Under the pieces are notes generated by a model. The model was not told the origin of the DNA, did no database searches, and saw nothing but the letters and a program-made list of their open reading frames with translations. From Ananas comosus (taxonomy: Eukaryota; Streptophyta; Magnoliopsida; Poales; Bromeliaceae), in NCBI RefSeq assembly GCF_001540865.1, contig NC_033637.1:5911737-5975736 (forward strand): a stretch of DNA of 64,000 nt, in the 5' to 3' direction. This document shows positions 32,822 to 49,379 of the stretch, in pieces; position 1 is the first letter of the stretch; each line of letters opens with the position of its first letter. The position numbers and the translations under genes are program-made.

Positions 32822-33239
32822 TAAAAGCATTTAAATTCACATGTGAATATCTTCCTCTTAGGTTTTGATATTAGGAAGTGTGCTTAAAAGAGCTAAGATG
32901 AGTTTCAAAATGTGATATCTCAACATGCAGTTGTTAAATTAATCAAAAATCCTAACGGAAGGATCTATTTGAGATAGAACTAGAGTGCATGGTTGACATT
33001 ATTATTGTTATTATTATTATCCTAAGAAAAATGTAGTATACTATTCGTTTTATTTTTTTTTTTTAGAAATAAATTTAGCTAAAAACATAAACTAACTAGA
33101 ACTTAGCTGAAAAGGCGTAATGTTATTTGAGTGGTGTTTGAATATAGCATTCATACATTACGCTTTTTCGTCAGGTCGCACGTCCATGACCGGTATGAAA
33201 AGTAAGATGTATAAGAGAAAATTGACCAATCTGATCAAG

Positions 33240-33370
33240 TGGTAGATTATTGTCATATGATATTTTATTCCTTTCCACATAAGATGTTGATTATTGTTTA
33301 TCATAATAAGATAAGAATACGAATGAATTATATGTTTATTATTAACTAAGAAACATATCACCTAATATTT
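33240..33370 (+). mobile_element. Copia LTR remnant
   Basis: About 100 bp resembling the LTR at 925-1020: CCACATAAGATGTTG, ATGAATTATATGTTTATTA and TTAACTAAGAAACATATCA-type words in the same order. No boundaries remain. Confidence 0.5.
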
Positions 33371-33614
33371 TGAAATTCAAATCGCATGTGAATAGAGTTA
33401 AAACATAACCGGCCAATATGGATATACCACATGGCAACACTACCTATACGACGAAAGCTGGGGTGAGCCGAGTCACAATCGAGAACCATGAGTTAATTTG
33501 TGTTTGTATATTTTAAGTACATCAGTCGTCTCCTTTTTATTAATTTGAACTTTGGAAATTCTTGTTAGTACCCAACGATCTAACAAAGCGATATTACAGT
33601 AGCACTCCTTTTCT

Positions 33615-33820
33615 CATCGTTTGGTCCGAAAATAAACTGTTCTTTCTTATTCTTGATATAGGTACAATTCTTGAAATAAGCAAGAATAAGATCAATTTTG
33701 TATTTGGATGAAAATTAAATTATTTCTAAAAATTTTAAAAAAATAGTATTTGAATAATATTTGGATATAAAGGGAAAAATAAGAGTTTATTTTCTCTCTT
33801 ATGTCCGAATCAAACGGTGA
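33615..33820. mobile_element. Short MITE
   Basis: Ends CATCGTTTGGTCCGAAAATAA and its inverted counterpart (reading back TCACCGTTTGATTCGGACAT). It resembles the ends of the larger element at 51231-51881. Confidence 0.6.
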
Positions 33821-34319
33821 CTTTATTCAAAATAATGTAATAGCAAAATGTTGACATTTTTGCTTTTAAGCTATTACCATCTTATTTTTATGGGCCATCT
33901 TGGTGGACACAAATTACAATGTCCAAGCTGTAGTCCTCTGTTTTAGAGGAAAGTCTACTGCATAGCATTTACATCACATACTACAATAGAATTAGGTTAT
34001 AGAAATATATTTCTGAAATATTTTAATATAAATGTTCCATTTATGTCAAAATTTTTAAAAAAATCTACTAAGGCGTAAATATAAAGTTCGATCCAACTAA
34101 AAATAAAAAGTTTCTCTACTCAACTAACCCCATCCAGCTCACTTGACTCGATTATAAATAGAAAAGAAAAAATAAAAAAAAATTTGATCACCATCTCCTC
34201 TTCTCCTCCTCCGCCGTCGCAACCGACGAGGTAGACGCGAGGATCTCGTAGGAACCGTAGAGAACTACGATCGCCACGTGTCCCTTCGCCATATGCCGCT
34301 GGAGGAATGAGTACCAAAC

Positions 34320-34455
34320 ATCGAGGCGGCCCCACATATAGCGACCTTACATATAGCAACACTTTTAAAAAGCGTCGGTAATTTAGCCAGCAGTAATTTT
34401 TTTTGACCTTTTCCGATATTTAAAAGTGTCGCTATATGCCCTTTTTGTTATAGTG
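34320..34455. mobile_element. CACTA-type transposon end remnant
   Basis: Inverted subterminal repeats (TATAGCAACACTTTTAAA and TTTAAAAGTGTCGCTATA) precede a right end that reads back as CACTATAACAAAAAGGGC, a CACTA-type terminus. A short GC-rich segment at about 34196-34330 precedes it. No transposase. Confidence 0.65.
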
Positions 34456-34662
34456 ACATCATTTATCCCCAACTAATTATTTTTTTTATTTTGAAAGAAA
34501 AGTACAATAAAAATAATTTTCTAAATATGATGATGGAATGGGTGAGTTTCAAAAGAGCTTTTTTTTATTGATTGAAGACAACATATCAGCAATATAAATA
34601 TTGTATTCTAAAATTTTTCCTATTTTAGAGGACATCCTAAAGCTTCTGCATTGGTTTCATCA

Positions 34663-34663
34663 G

Positions 34664-34712
<49 letters not shown>

Positions 34713-34820
34713 AAAAAACCTTTGGGATAACATTTTTGATAATGTAAAATATTTGTGAGGTCACTCCATGCATGCCACTTCTTAAGTATAAGAAATGCAA
34801 TTCAATGCGAAGTTCTCNAG

Positions 34821-34850
<30 letters not shown>
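34663..34850. repeat. Two long poly(A) runs around an N
   Basis: A-runs at about 34663-34718 and 34821-34850 flank about 100 bp of unique sequence and the N at 34818. They are either retroposon tails or gap-filling artefacts. Confidence 0.8.
34818..34818. other. Assembly gap (single N)
   Basis: One N directly before a long poly(A) run. Confidence 0.9.
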
Positions 34851-34856
<6 letters not shown>

Positions 34857-34899
34857 AGGACTCTAGTTGGTTGGATAAAAGAATATGGTAAAAGTAGAA

Positions 34900-35360
34900 A
34901 TGTCAACAGATCGAATTCAAAAAAGAGTTTAAAAAATTTGATCCGAACCTGATTATCAAATTTGGAATCCAAATCCGACAGATTCTAAAAATTCATATCC
35001 AAATCCGAATTCGACCAAAAATCCAAAACTCAAACCGAACCCGAAAACTCCAAGTTGAAACAATTATTTCTTTTTACCTATTTCAAAACATTTTACATCA
35101 AATCTAAATTTCTAAAATAATCAAAAATAACATCAAATATTTGTATATATTATATAATGCAAAATTAATTCGAGTTCAGGTCCTGTTCGAGTTCGGCATC
35201 GGGTCGGTTATAGACAAAATTCATATCCAAATCCAAATCCGTCGGATTTTCATTTTTTATACCCATATCCGAAACTTATCCATTTAGTATCGGATAAATC
35301 CGCTCCGTTCGAATTCAGAGTCCAATAAAATTTCATATATCCGTACCCATTGACGTCCCA
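34900..35360. mobile_element. MITE with inverted GTCAA/TTGAC ends
   Basis: Begins AAATGTCAACAGATCGAA and ends CCCATTGACGTCCC. The interior is rich in ATCCAAATCCGA-type words on one side and their complements on the other, indicating a long imperfect fold-back. No coding. Confidence 0.6.
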
Positions 35361-35419
35361 AGCTGTACGGAGACCTTCTTAACTATAGGGCATTCAAAAA
35401 TAGGTCCCTCAGATTTTAT

Positions 35420-35693
35420 TTTTTAATCCATATTTTTTAAACTTTTTTAAAAAAACTTGAATATCTTTACGCCGTTAAACGAGAAAACGCTTCATATCGA
35501 CCATTAAAATTACAAATTTTGAAACCCTTTGATCATTAAGCAAATGATGTCGAAAAGAATTGAAATTTGATTTCTAAACACTTCAAGTGGTATAAATCAT
35601 GTTCAACGGTGCCGATCGTCGATTTGGAGGCTCCATCATCGAAAACAAATGGGTGGCAAAAGAGTCAGTTTGTTATCGATAGTATTCTAGCTC

Positions 35694-35757
<64 letters not shown>
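35420..35757. mobile_element. Half of a fold-back element, ending in (CT)n(TA)n
   Basis: AAATGATGTCGAAAA, CGATCGTCGATTTGGAGGC and CATCATCGAAAAC match the right half of the fold-back at 37498-38032 in order. It ends in (CT)n(TA)n at 35695-35757, the same kind of flank as the complete copies. Confidence 0.7.
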
Positions 35758-36844
35758 TAATTTATATTTTTAAATTAAATATATTCAAAATTATATTTAT
35801 GACTATAATATATAATAATATATATTTAGGACTATATAATATATATTTAATATTAAATAATATATATACACACATTTAGAAAATAAAATATTATGTAATA
35901 AGAATTGAGCTCTTATGCTTTTAACAGTACTATAAGTTATTGGTACTTGTAAGTTTTCGGTACTTGGATTAAGGAATATGTAGCTAGGATGATAGCGATC
36001 GTCTAAAGTTGAGTGAGTGATTAGTTGAATAGTATGATCTAACGGATAAAAAGGTCAGATAGATAGATATAACGGCAGAAAACTTACAAATATCAAATAT
36101 TTTATACTTTTACACGTGTCATAACCGGACTCATATAATAATATATATATTAATGTAAAGAGAGAGACATCGACAAAGAGATATATAGATCGATACATAC
36201 CTCTCTCACGTGGTCCACGAGGTCCCACGTACGTCACCTCGCGGATCGCGTGTGAGCAACTTCCATGAGCCCTCATTCCCCCTCGGGAGTTTTTGTTTTC
36301 CGCGTTTTCTGCGGTAAAGAAAGCGAAAACGAAAGCTTCAATTTTTTTCCAATCCCGTAAAGTATTTTTACGAAAAATTATTTATTAACGTCGAACCAAA
36401 TAAATAAAAAAACTAATTTTCAAATCGAAAATAGTTTTCAGCTTTGTTTTACATCTAACGAAACACATCCTAAGTGCGAATTAGTAAGAAAACTAACATC
36501 GCTAAGGATACATTTAGTTCCACGTAAAATTGTTAAAAAAAGAAAAAAATCGGGGAAAAACTATTTTTGGTGGAAAAATAATTTTTTCATTCGATGTGTT
36601 AGGATGGTATGAAAAGGAAAATAATTTTGTAATAAAGTTGTTTGGTTTGGCGGAAAAGGAAACAAAATATTTTTTTTTATTTTTTGTTGTTAATATATAT
36701 TTACTATTTAATATTAGACAATATATTTAATGTAATAGATGCTAATTAAAATTACACAATTTAATTTTTTAATTATATTAAATATAGTAACAAATTATAT
36801 AAGTTAATATATATAGAGAGAGAAACACACACCTATTAATAGTA
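35758..36844. other. AT-rich intergenic DNA
   Basis: No gene. A MITE-like stretch lies at about 35930-36060 (…GTACTTGTAAGTTTTCGG…). A hAT-like GTTCCACGTAAAATTGT region lies near 36515-36700. Confidence 0.45.
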
Positions 36845-36948
36845 TAGATCAAGTCTAACGGAGCCAATCGTCGATTTGGAAGCCGCATCATTAAAAACAA
36901 CTTGGTAGCACGGAGGCCTCCGTGCTACCGATAATATACCAGCCTAGC
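36845..36948. mobile_element. Half fold-back element with 26-bp perfect palindrome
   Basis: CTAACGGAGCCAATCGTCGA matches the arm of 37498-38032. It ends with a perfect 26-bp palindrome at 36904-36929 (half site GGTAGCACGGAGG) and sits between TATATATAGAGAGAG on the left and CTCTATATATATA on the right. Confidence 0.75.
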
Positions 36949-36960
36949 TCTATATATATA

Positions 36961-37437
36961 TGTGAGACCTCAGATAGTCCTATATATGAGATATAATAGG
37001 GCTAAACTCTTAACCCGGCTTAAGCATTTTGGATAGTGGCAAGGCCCAAGAGGTTAAGAGAGTTAAGCGTGCTAGGACGGGAGTAGTCCTAGGATGGGTG
37101 ACCCCTGGGAAGTTGGGGCGTCACATATGGTATTAGAGCCAATTACCAGCCGGAAGTGTGAGATGAGTCTCAGCTGAGCCAGGGTATGGATGATGGGCTA
37201 GCGAGATAAGTCTCACATCGCCTGGTACTTGTGAGTCTGAGCCTGACGAGGACGTCAGGGCTTAAAGAAGGGGAGATTGTGAGACCTCAGATAGTTCTAT
37301 ATATGAGATATAACAGAGCTAAACTCTTAACCCGGCTTAAGCATTTTGGGTGGTGGCAAGGCCCAAGAGGTTAAGAGAGTTAAGCGTGCTAGGACGGGAG
37401 TAGTCCTAGTGGGTACCCTGGGAAGTTGGGCGTCACA
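36961..37437 (+). mobile_element. Complete Cassandra TRIM
   Basis: LTRs 36961-37125 and 37278-37437, a primer-binding site with one change (TGGTATTAGAGCC, 37128-37140), an internal domain of about 150 bp, and purine tract AAAGAAGGGGAGAT. Duplication ATATA at 36956-36960 and 37438-37442; the insertion is into a (TA)n tract. Both LTRs carry the 5S-derived block; the second has small deletions in box C. Confidence 0.95.
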
Positions 37438-37450
37438 ATATATAATATAA

Positions 37451-37486
<36 letters not shown>

Positions 37487-37497
37487 ACAGGGCTGCT

Positions 37498-38032
37498 GTG
37501 CTCTAAGGAGCACGGAGGCTCCGTGCTCTGAGCCGTTTTCGATGATGGAATTTTCGAATTGACGATCGGCTCCGTTAGACTTGATCTAGCGCATTTGAAG
37601 TTTCTAGAAAATAATTTTTGCGATTTTTCTATATCATTTAACCTAGTGATCGAAAGGATTCAAAATCTATAATTTTTAATGGTTGATATCTGCCGTTTTC
37701 AAGTTTAACGGTGTAGAAGTATTCAAATCAGATGAAATTTTGATAGAAAATTCTTATACTATCTACAACAAGATCTATCTTTCTGATCGAAAATTTTAGT
37801 GCTTATATCATCACTTTTTATAGGATTTTTATTTCTCAGCCGTTAAAAATTATTGATTTTGAATCCTTCGATTGCTAGGTAAATGATATCGAAAAATCGC
37901 AAAAATTATTTTCTAGAAACTTTAAATACGCTAGATAAGTTTAACGGAGCGATCGTCGATTCGAAAGCTCATCATCGAAAACGGCTCAGGAGCACAGAGG
38001 CCTCCCGTGCTCCTGAATGCCAGCCAGCCCTG
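37498..38032. mobile_element. Fold-back element (535 bp) between (TA)n(GA)n tracts
   Basis: The two halves are complementary over most of their length: left CAGGGCTG...GAGCACGGAGGCTCCGTGCTC...TTTTCGATGATGG, right CATCATCGAAAACGG...GTGCTCC...CAGCCCTG. Each end holds its own small hairpin. (TA)n(GA)n precedes it (37450-37496) and (TA)n(GA)n follows it (38034-38076). No coding. Confidence 0.88.
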
Positions 38033-38076
38033 CCTATAATATATATATATATATATATATAGCGAGAGAGAGAGAG

Positions 38077-41749
<3,673 letters not shown>

Positions 41750-42087
41750 TTACGGGGGTACGAATGCAAGAGCAAAAAGAATATTAGCACAGAGGAAACA
41801 AGTATTCAACAGAAGAGGAAATAAATAAGAAGACTCCTTTGCCCCCCCATTTGATAGGGGCAAATGAGATTCAAGAGCAAGCAAGAAGTCTTTTCCTTTT
41901 CCTGCCCAGATTCGAGACTGAAGCACGACACGGCGCAGATATACAAAAGAAGCCGCCAAAGTCGGTAATTTCAAGGATGTGCTTGCGCCGAAAGGGTAAC
42001 AGTTTCGGATATAAATAAAATTCCAACTCCTCGTGGGTGAATTCCTGTACATCTCCAGCACTTAGGAACTCGGATTTACAAATAAAT

Positions 42088-42093
42088 TTTATT
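42088..42093 (-). terminator. Possible poly(A) signal of the CCCH gene
   Basis: AATAAA on the minus strand, 40 nt after the stop codon. Plant poly(A) signals are loose, so the true cleavage site may be further on. Confidence 0.35.
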
Positions 42094-42133
42094 AGCCCAA
42101 GTGTTGCAAAGAAAAAGAAGAGGAAGGATGTGT

Positions 42134-45100
42134 TTATGACTGGGAGGCCTCCCTGTCGATGCTTTCGTCGCCAGAAGATAAATGCTGGGAATCAGAAATG
42201 GAGAGCCGTCTTGACGTTGCTGGGCCAGCTTCAGCATGCCCTGTCAAAGTAGGAGGCCCCGACGAGGATCCTAATAGACGGCGAACAGTGGGTGCCTCGG
42301 GTGTGGAGGGCGTGGAAAGACCGTAGACAAAAGTTCCCATCGGGTGGTCGAATTTGCAGTTGGGTCCAAATTTGCAGATACCATAACGCGAGTAGAAGGA
42401 ACATACAGGTTCTCCCTGTCATTAGAAAGAAAACGCCATTTGTTCATCAGAAGGACGTCTCGAAGAAGGCAAAAGAATCGATGAATACAAAAGATTTGAT
42501 AAAGATATATAATAAGCAATTATACAAAATATTTGGTGCCAAAGAAAATATACATATCATGTCATAATGTGTTGGCGCACAGATATTTTTGAACGCCACA
42601 TACCAACACAGCATGGCACGCGTCGTGACGTACCGTGCTGGCAAGTGCTCGGCACGACACCGTACCACGATACTTAAATCCTTGTATTTAGCATTGTGAA
42701 TATTGGGAGAATTCACATTGCAAAGACAGCAGAAAATCTTCAGCAAAGATTTATGTGCATGTTATTTATCTGGCTAAGAAGTGAATTGAGAAGGGAATAA
42801 GGCAGCATATGACGTTGTGGTGAATGTATAAACTCAACTGGAGATGCTCTTTAAAATGCCCTGCAACTTGTCATCCAACATAAGAAATGAAATTTTGAAA
42901 TATTACTCACAGGGCGTAATGGAAGACCTAATGGACTCAGAGCACAATTCGGGACGGGAATTAATCTCTCCTTAGGGTGATGAAACCTGCAAACAGCACC
43001 AAACTTACAATCCCCGGTCTTCATGTAGTATTGGCACTCAGGTTGGTCGGGTCTCTCCGGAAATATGTTCTCCCTCTGAACTGCATACACTCCCATAGAA
43101 ACAGAACTCGGTCGATAAGAAGAATACATCCCTTGAGCACTTGCAACTGTTGTTTCACTTTGGCGTGAGGTAGCATAGTACTGGGAACTCCCAGTAACTT
43201 GTTGCTGGCCCTCTGGAGATGATGAACCCAAACGTCCCTGAATAAATGTAAAGAATTGGCGATTATAATTGTTTTTTGACTAGCGATAATAATAGTATGA
43301 AAAACTCCTGCAATAATAAGACTGATAGTGAACACCTAGGCTAATTCCGAAGAAAGTATCAAAAATAGCAAGAATAATAAACAACAAGTGCTTCTGTGGC
43401 ATGGCTTTGCACTTCTCTTGCCCAGAAGGCAGAAGCTTCTGGAAACTAGGTGCAAGCTGGAGCTTTTGCTGTGACATAAAGCCAAAATGAGCTTTTGGAG
43501 CCCAAATGCAGAAGCTCCAACTTAGAAACTTCTGCTTCTGCTGCAATAGGAAGCAGTATACACTATCTTAATGATAAAAGACACTATCAGTGCTTCTTTA
43601 GACGACTCTACTCAAAAGCACCTCCACAGAATCTCCAGATGAGTCAAGCAGACCTAACTCATAGTTAAAAGATTTGGGAAAGCTTAGAAGTACACACTAT
43701 TTCTAAAGAACTTTTGAGTCAGCAGTCTATCACAAATGATCAATGTCAATAAGGACCCGATAACTTCAGTGCACTTTGCCATTTATTATGGATGATACAA
43801 GAGAAGACAATCAAAGATTGACAAAGGCACGAACTTGTTTTAAGGAGGAATTCCACCATGTCTTGAGGATCTAAATAATAAAAATATTCCTACACAAAAA
43901 AGAAGAAACTAAAGTAACTATGAAACCACAACTGCTTTGATGGTACAAAATAATATCCAAAATTTAAGTAGATCTACGCTAAAAGGATCAAATCCTCCAA
44001 CAGAGAAGAGAGAGAATGTGGACCGACTTATACGAGTAATGAAATTTGTCATTTGTGCATTGAAGAGAAATGAAAATTTTAATGATCAACAAAAAGAGTA
44101 AAGAAGTAAAGAAGAGAAAAGAACAAAAATATATAATTGCAAAAATATATACCTTATTAATAAAATATCCATAGAAAATGCATAATTTCTTTCCCCTAAT
44201 TACGTAATAACACAAACCTACTAAGAAATCCAAAAACAGTTCGAGTTAGCAAATCATATAGGGAAAGGACAGGCACTTGCAGCATCCGCTTCCACCCTGT
44301 TTATATTCCTTCCTCGACATTACTGTGTCCCACTAGGACCTAAGTGTGACAGAGCATGCAGTATTTGGATGTCATTTCCACCCGTTCAAATCCTATTTGT
44401 AGGTAATTCTAATCTCTTCTTTGTAAAGAAAATACTGCACACCTGCGAAGGACCCATAGTTTTAAGACTTTCATCATTTCATGACTTCCAAAGTCCAAGC
44501 ATTTGTGACGAATCTCAATAGGACACCACTACTTAAAATCAATTGGCCAGATCCACATAATTCATCCTGGAACAATATGTAGAAGTGGAATTAAAAAGTA
44601 GCAAGATAGATCCTAGTCTCCAAGATTTAATGATTGTATTGACAAGTAGGCTTATGGATTCAAATTTAAAGGTAGAATTGATTAGACCTGCTATTTTCTT
44701 TGCCAAAAAATGGAAAGAGGCACATCTAGGTGGCCTAAAGAGTTCATTAGTAAGAGAAGTGACTACAAGAAAGAATCAAGCAAAACAAGCCAAATAATAT
44801 GAATGTTGCACCTAAAGCTTCTCAACTAAATTCACTTGTGGCTTTGTTTATCGGTATTTAGTAGCTTCACATTCTCCAAAATGCATCTCTCGACCACAAT
44901 CCAACCTTTTCTATAGCTTCCTGTTCTCAGAAACCAATTGCATTGTCAAAATGGAGTTGATTGAGCACCAGAAAAGGAATAACAATAAAAACAAAGAAGC
45001 AATTTACAAAGCATGTGTAAAATCTTCCTTAGATGCATACACACTTAACTTACTAGATTCTATGAATAATCACATTGTATCAGAAGAATATTGCCATTGT

Positions 45101-48100
45101 ATAGCTTGATGCCACAGATATTCATTTGACACTTTCTAATCATTTCAATACACAAAAACACATTGTGTTCTCCCACAACCACAGGAGAAATTTGCTATCA
45201 ACAGTTCAAGTAGAATAAAAAAAATTAAATTAACATTACCTTGGAATACAATTGCACATAACAATAGAAAAACAATATCACAAAAGAAAGTTTGGTTAAT
45301 CCACATACAGTGAATCAAGATTCTTGAAGTCCTACATGGATTTCTACATTAACATTTAAAACAGAGAAGGCATAGCAGAACTCACAGCGTATGAATTCCA
45401 ACCAGGAACTTGAACTAATCCTTGAGGAAGAATCAGTTGCGCATAGCTTGAAGGGCCTTGCCATCGAGGACTTGCAATAAACGAAGTTCTCGACAAGGAC
45501 CAGTTTGTTGACAGACCCGGAAAAGACTGTTGACTGGGTGATGCGGCGGACTGTACAGATGGATAAACAGGAGAACCGCGTAGAGTAACCATTGCATTAG
45601 ATGGCTGTGGGTGGTCGAATTTACATGTGTACCCAAATTTACACTGCCCAGTTCGTAAATAATATGCACACTCCTTCTCATTCTGTAACAATAAACTGCA
45701 AATAACTTATTATGGTACATAATTTATAGTCACAAAGGTTAAAATGTACAGGCCTTAGCTATAGTGAATTCTGGCAAAGGTTAATAGATTTTAATATTAC
45801 TGCCTGAGCAATAGTTCTAACATCTTTGATGGAATATTCCAAAACCATACAGAACATTCCATCACTTGATGGAATATTCCCAAACTTCTGGAAACTTGAT
45901 GAAATTTTCTGCAATCGCAAGCAATTAAAGGAACCCATTTCAAAATTCATACAATTAGTATTTGACTTCGAATTCCTTTGTATAAAGTAAAGTTCTTCCT
46001 CTTCCAATCCTGTTCTAGTTGGGAAGTCTTTCGTCATTCCTCTGTTGTTGTTACAGTAGAGCGACCCTTTTCAAAATTAACATAGTTCGGATAAGGCCTA
46101 TGCATTGTTTTAACTTTTTATAAAGGTAAAAGCCAAAAAATCAGTAAGTACATACACTGGCAATTGCTACTAAACAAGCTTGGGAGTAACCATAATCATA
46201 AGTAGATAATCGGGGAAACAAAAATCAAAACATTTTAAGCACAAACCGGACGAAGGGGATAGCCTAAAATGTTCAACTCAACTCGTCCAGCAAAACCAGC
46301 CTTATCTTTAGGGTGGTCAAACTTGCATGTAGCTCCAAATTTGCATGTTCCTGTCTTCAAGTAATACTGCAAAAGAAATAAAATAGGTTGGAGGTAAAAA
46401 ATTAGTTCTTCTAGGTCACAGAGGAAAGGAGAATAATTTATAATGTGTAGTAGTTAAAGTTGGGATAACTTTATGTTGTAAGAGTTGTTAAAACCACACC
46501 TGAAGTGTTAACATAACCTTTTATGCATCTTTCCAAATTATAAAACAAAGGGATAGGAGCAAATAAATAAAATAGAAGAGCTGACTCCGACTTTAGCCGA
46601 GACCAAGTAACCTTGTATTTCCTAATATTATGGTTATCAACAATTGAAGTGAAAAAAAAAATCAAAAACTAATTGCAAACAAAAGAATAAAATTATCAGG
46701 ATAGTACTAAGAGGACAGAACGAAAGAGAGTTATCCCTGGTATTACAATCACGGCAGAAAGAAAATTTATACTCAACAATTAGCTAAGAACATAAAAATT
46801 GTTTCATCAATCAATCTTAATGTTACATATATTTATTCCAAACCTAAACCTACTAGGATAAGATGTATAGAACTGTTTGTTTTTACTAAATTTCTGATCA
46901 AATCTCTTTCAGAGACTTTGCATCCATGTTCTTGATTGCAATATGACAATATGTGGCATAGCTTTGTCAATTTCACAATCTCATGGTTAACCGTGCTGAA
47001 CAATTGATTTTTTTTCTTCTCAGTTTCTTTGCACTTATACATGGCATGATGAGACAAGAACATCTACTACACATAAGCTAAGTACACAGGACAAGAATAT
47101 CTTTTGTATTGAGATCATCCCATTGACTATACTCTAAAATGTATAGGATTCGTAACAAGTCCAACATCAGGAAAACAATCTGTGTTTGCAACTGGCCAGC
47201 TGAGGTTAGCATGCAATAACTTCAGTTTAGTATGTCCTTTTTGGTGAAATGAACGACAGAATGTATTGTAAACATGTCAGGTCCATGTGGAAAGAGAATT
47301 TGTAAACTGCATGGTGTTAAAACCAGTCAACTTCTACAGAAATTATTAACATCCTAATAATCGTTAATCGTTATTATAGTTACTTAACATACGAATACAA
47401 ATGGCTGGTACAAAATAGTCGACAATTACTCAATATTATCAATCAAGAGTATAACATTATCAAAATACAGATACAAAATGGGAAGGATTAAGCTGTCCTG
47501 CCATTCTGGAGAGTAAAGAAAAATCAAAGCTGACCTGACATTCTGGTTGACCAATTCTTTCAGGATATCCTCCCTTAATTCTTGCCGCAGCAACAGCCTG
47601 GTAATAAACAAGATTAAATCAAAATTAAATCAAATTGATATGAAGGCATTCATGGTATCAGAACTACATGTTTTGTATGTATTTTATTTTGTCTACAAAG
47701 TGATCATAATAGTACTTTAAAGAATTGCACAGGACATCCAAATTGGTGACATCTTCCAGATAAAAGTCATAGACCTCTTCCCTCTTTGCAATAAATCGGC
47801 ATATGTTCCAGGAATAGTCTGGCTCACGAGCCTGCTGTCAGTACTGAAGTAGTTGGCAAGAACTACACCACAAGAGTACCATACTACAAGGCTTCCGCAT
47901 ACTACAGCACAGCTGTTCCCTTCCATCAAGCACTTAATAATCCATTAAAACAATCTCAAATATACATGAGTAATGAGATTTTGTCATTCATCCATCATGG
48001 TGAGGATTCAGCGGTCATTTAGGGCCTGTTTGGCATACATGGAGCTTCTTAAAAAGAGTTGGTTAAAGAGCTACTCAAACAAGCTCTAACCGGTTTTTGC

Positions 48101-49338
48101 CTAAAATCTCCCAGCTGGACTTTTAGTTTTGGCCCTCAGAAAGTCATTTTGGCTTGCCTCTCCAAGACAAAACCCACGTTTTTTTGTTTCAAAGGTTTCA
48201 GGTTTCTACTTCTCAAGTACAAAAGTTACTCTGCAACCCAAGCCAAAGAGCACTTAATTTATTGAAACAAAAAATATTGCATCAAAGACTGCAGGAAATA
48301 CACTGAAAATGAAAGGTGGTTCTTTCCCATTATATTAGAGCCTAAAACATTCCTAATGCGGCACAACTAACTGTAGGAAAATAAGGGACCCACCAAGATC
48401 TAATGCAAAGTACCTAAGTGCATGATTCACAGAATGCAAAGAAACCATTTGACATCCTCAATCCCGAAAAGTTAAAAATAATTTGCACAGTATTTCTATG
48501 CTTAAATAAATGACCATAATGAACAACAGCTTTTGCAGAGTCAAATTCTGCATTGTAAAATTCTTGCCAGATCTAACTTCCAAATTAACATCTAACATCT
48601 TAGTAGCAAGCCTAGGCTTCTTTCTTAATTGATCCACCGTCCACGACCTAATGTTTGATTCATCACTCAAAATTAAGATGGCCTGGTAAAATTCATTTCT
48701 CGATCCTACCACATAAAAGGTACCTGTTATTAATCTTGTCAATAAGGCTGATCAACCAAAACTATTTCTTTGATACTAGCAAGTCATATATTGGAGATTA
48801 GCATGTAGCTGAAAGCACAGAGGATGCCACGAAATAACAGGATACACTGGTCTCTTCATCCAACTTTGCATCAAGCTGCAAAGTACAATAATTGGCATTA
48901 TTTTAATATACCTGTTCAATTGAGCTAGTTTAGACCAATTCTTGCTTCTTTTTTCCATTTTGCGAGGGGTCAGGGAGGGTCATTCAATTGGGCAAAAAAT
49001 TCTGAATTACCCGCATACCAAATGAACATACCACCAAGGCCCAAGGTACAAATCTAAGAAATCTTTTCACATCGTAGAATGGAAGATACTACAAATTTAT
49101 GTGATCAGCCAGATATAATGCTCAACAACCACCCCAAATAGGAATCCAACCTACCAAAACGTGAACTGTTATCAATGATTCCCATCCCAAAATAAACGAT
49201 GCTCAGTGCCACCAAGAAGAAGCTATTAGTTCAGTAGTTGAGATCACAGTACAGCAATGCATGGAGTAAGAGACAAGTTTCAAGGTGCATAAAAAAGAGT
49301 AGCCAAGATAAAGTTAGCTAACCAGCTTACCCTGCAAC

Positions 49339-49379
<41 letters not shown>

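Noticed and set aside
41750..42061. A 103-residue minus-strand frame after the CCCH gene.
   Set aside because: It lies in the probable 3' untranslated region, has no domain, no separate promoter and ordinary background length.
44585..44797. A 70-codon plus-strand frame in intron 5 of the CCCH gene.
   Set aside because: No domain and of background length. It is opposite to the host gene and has no splice or promoter support.
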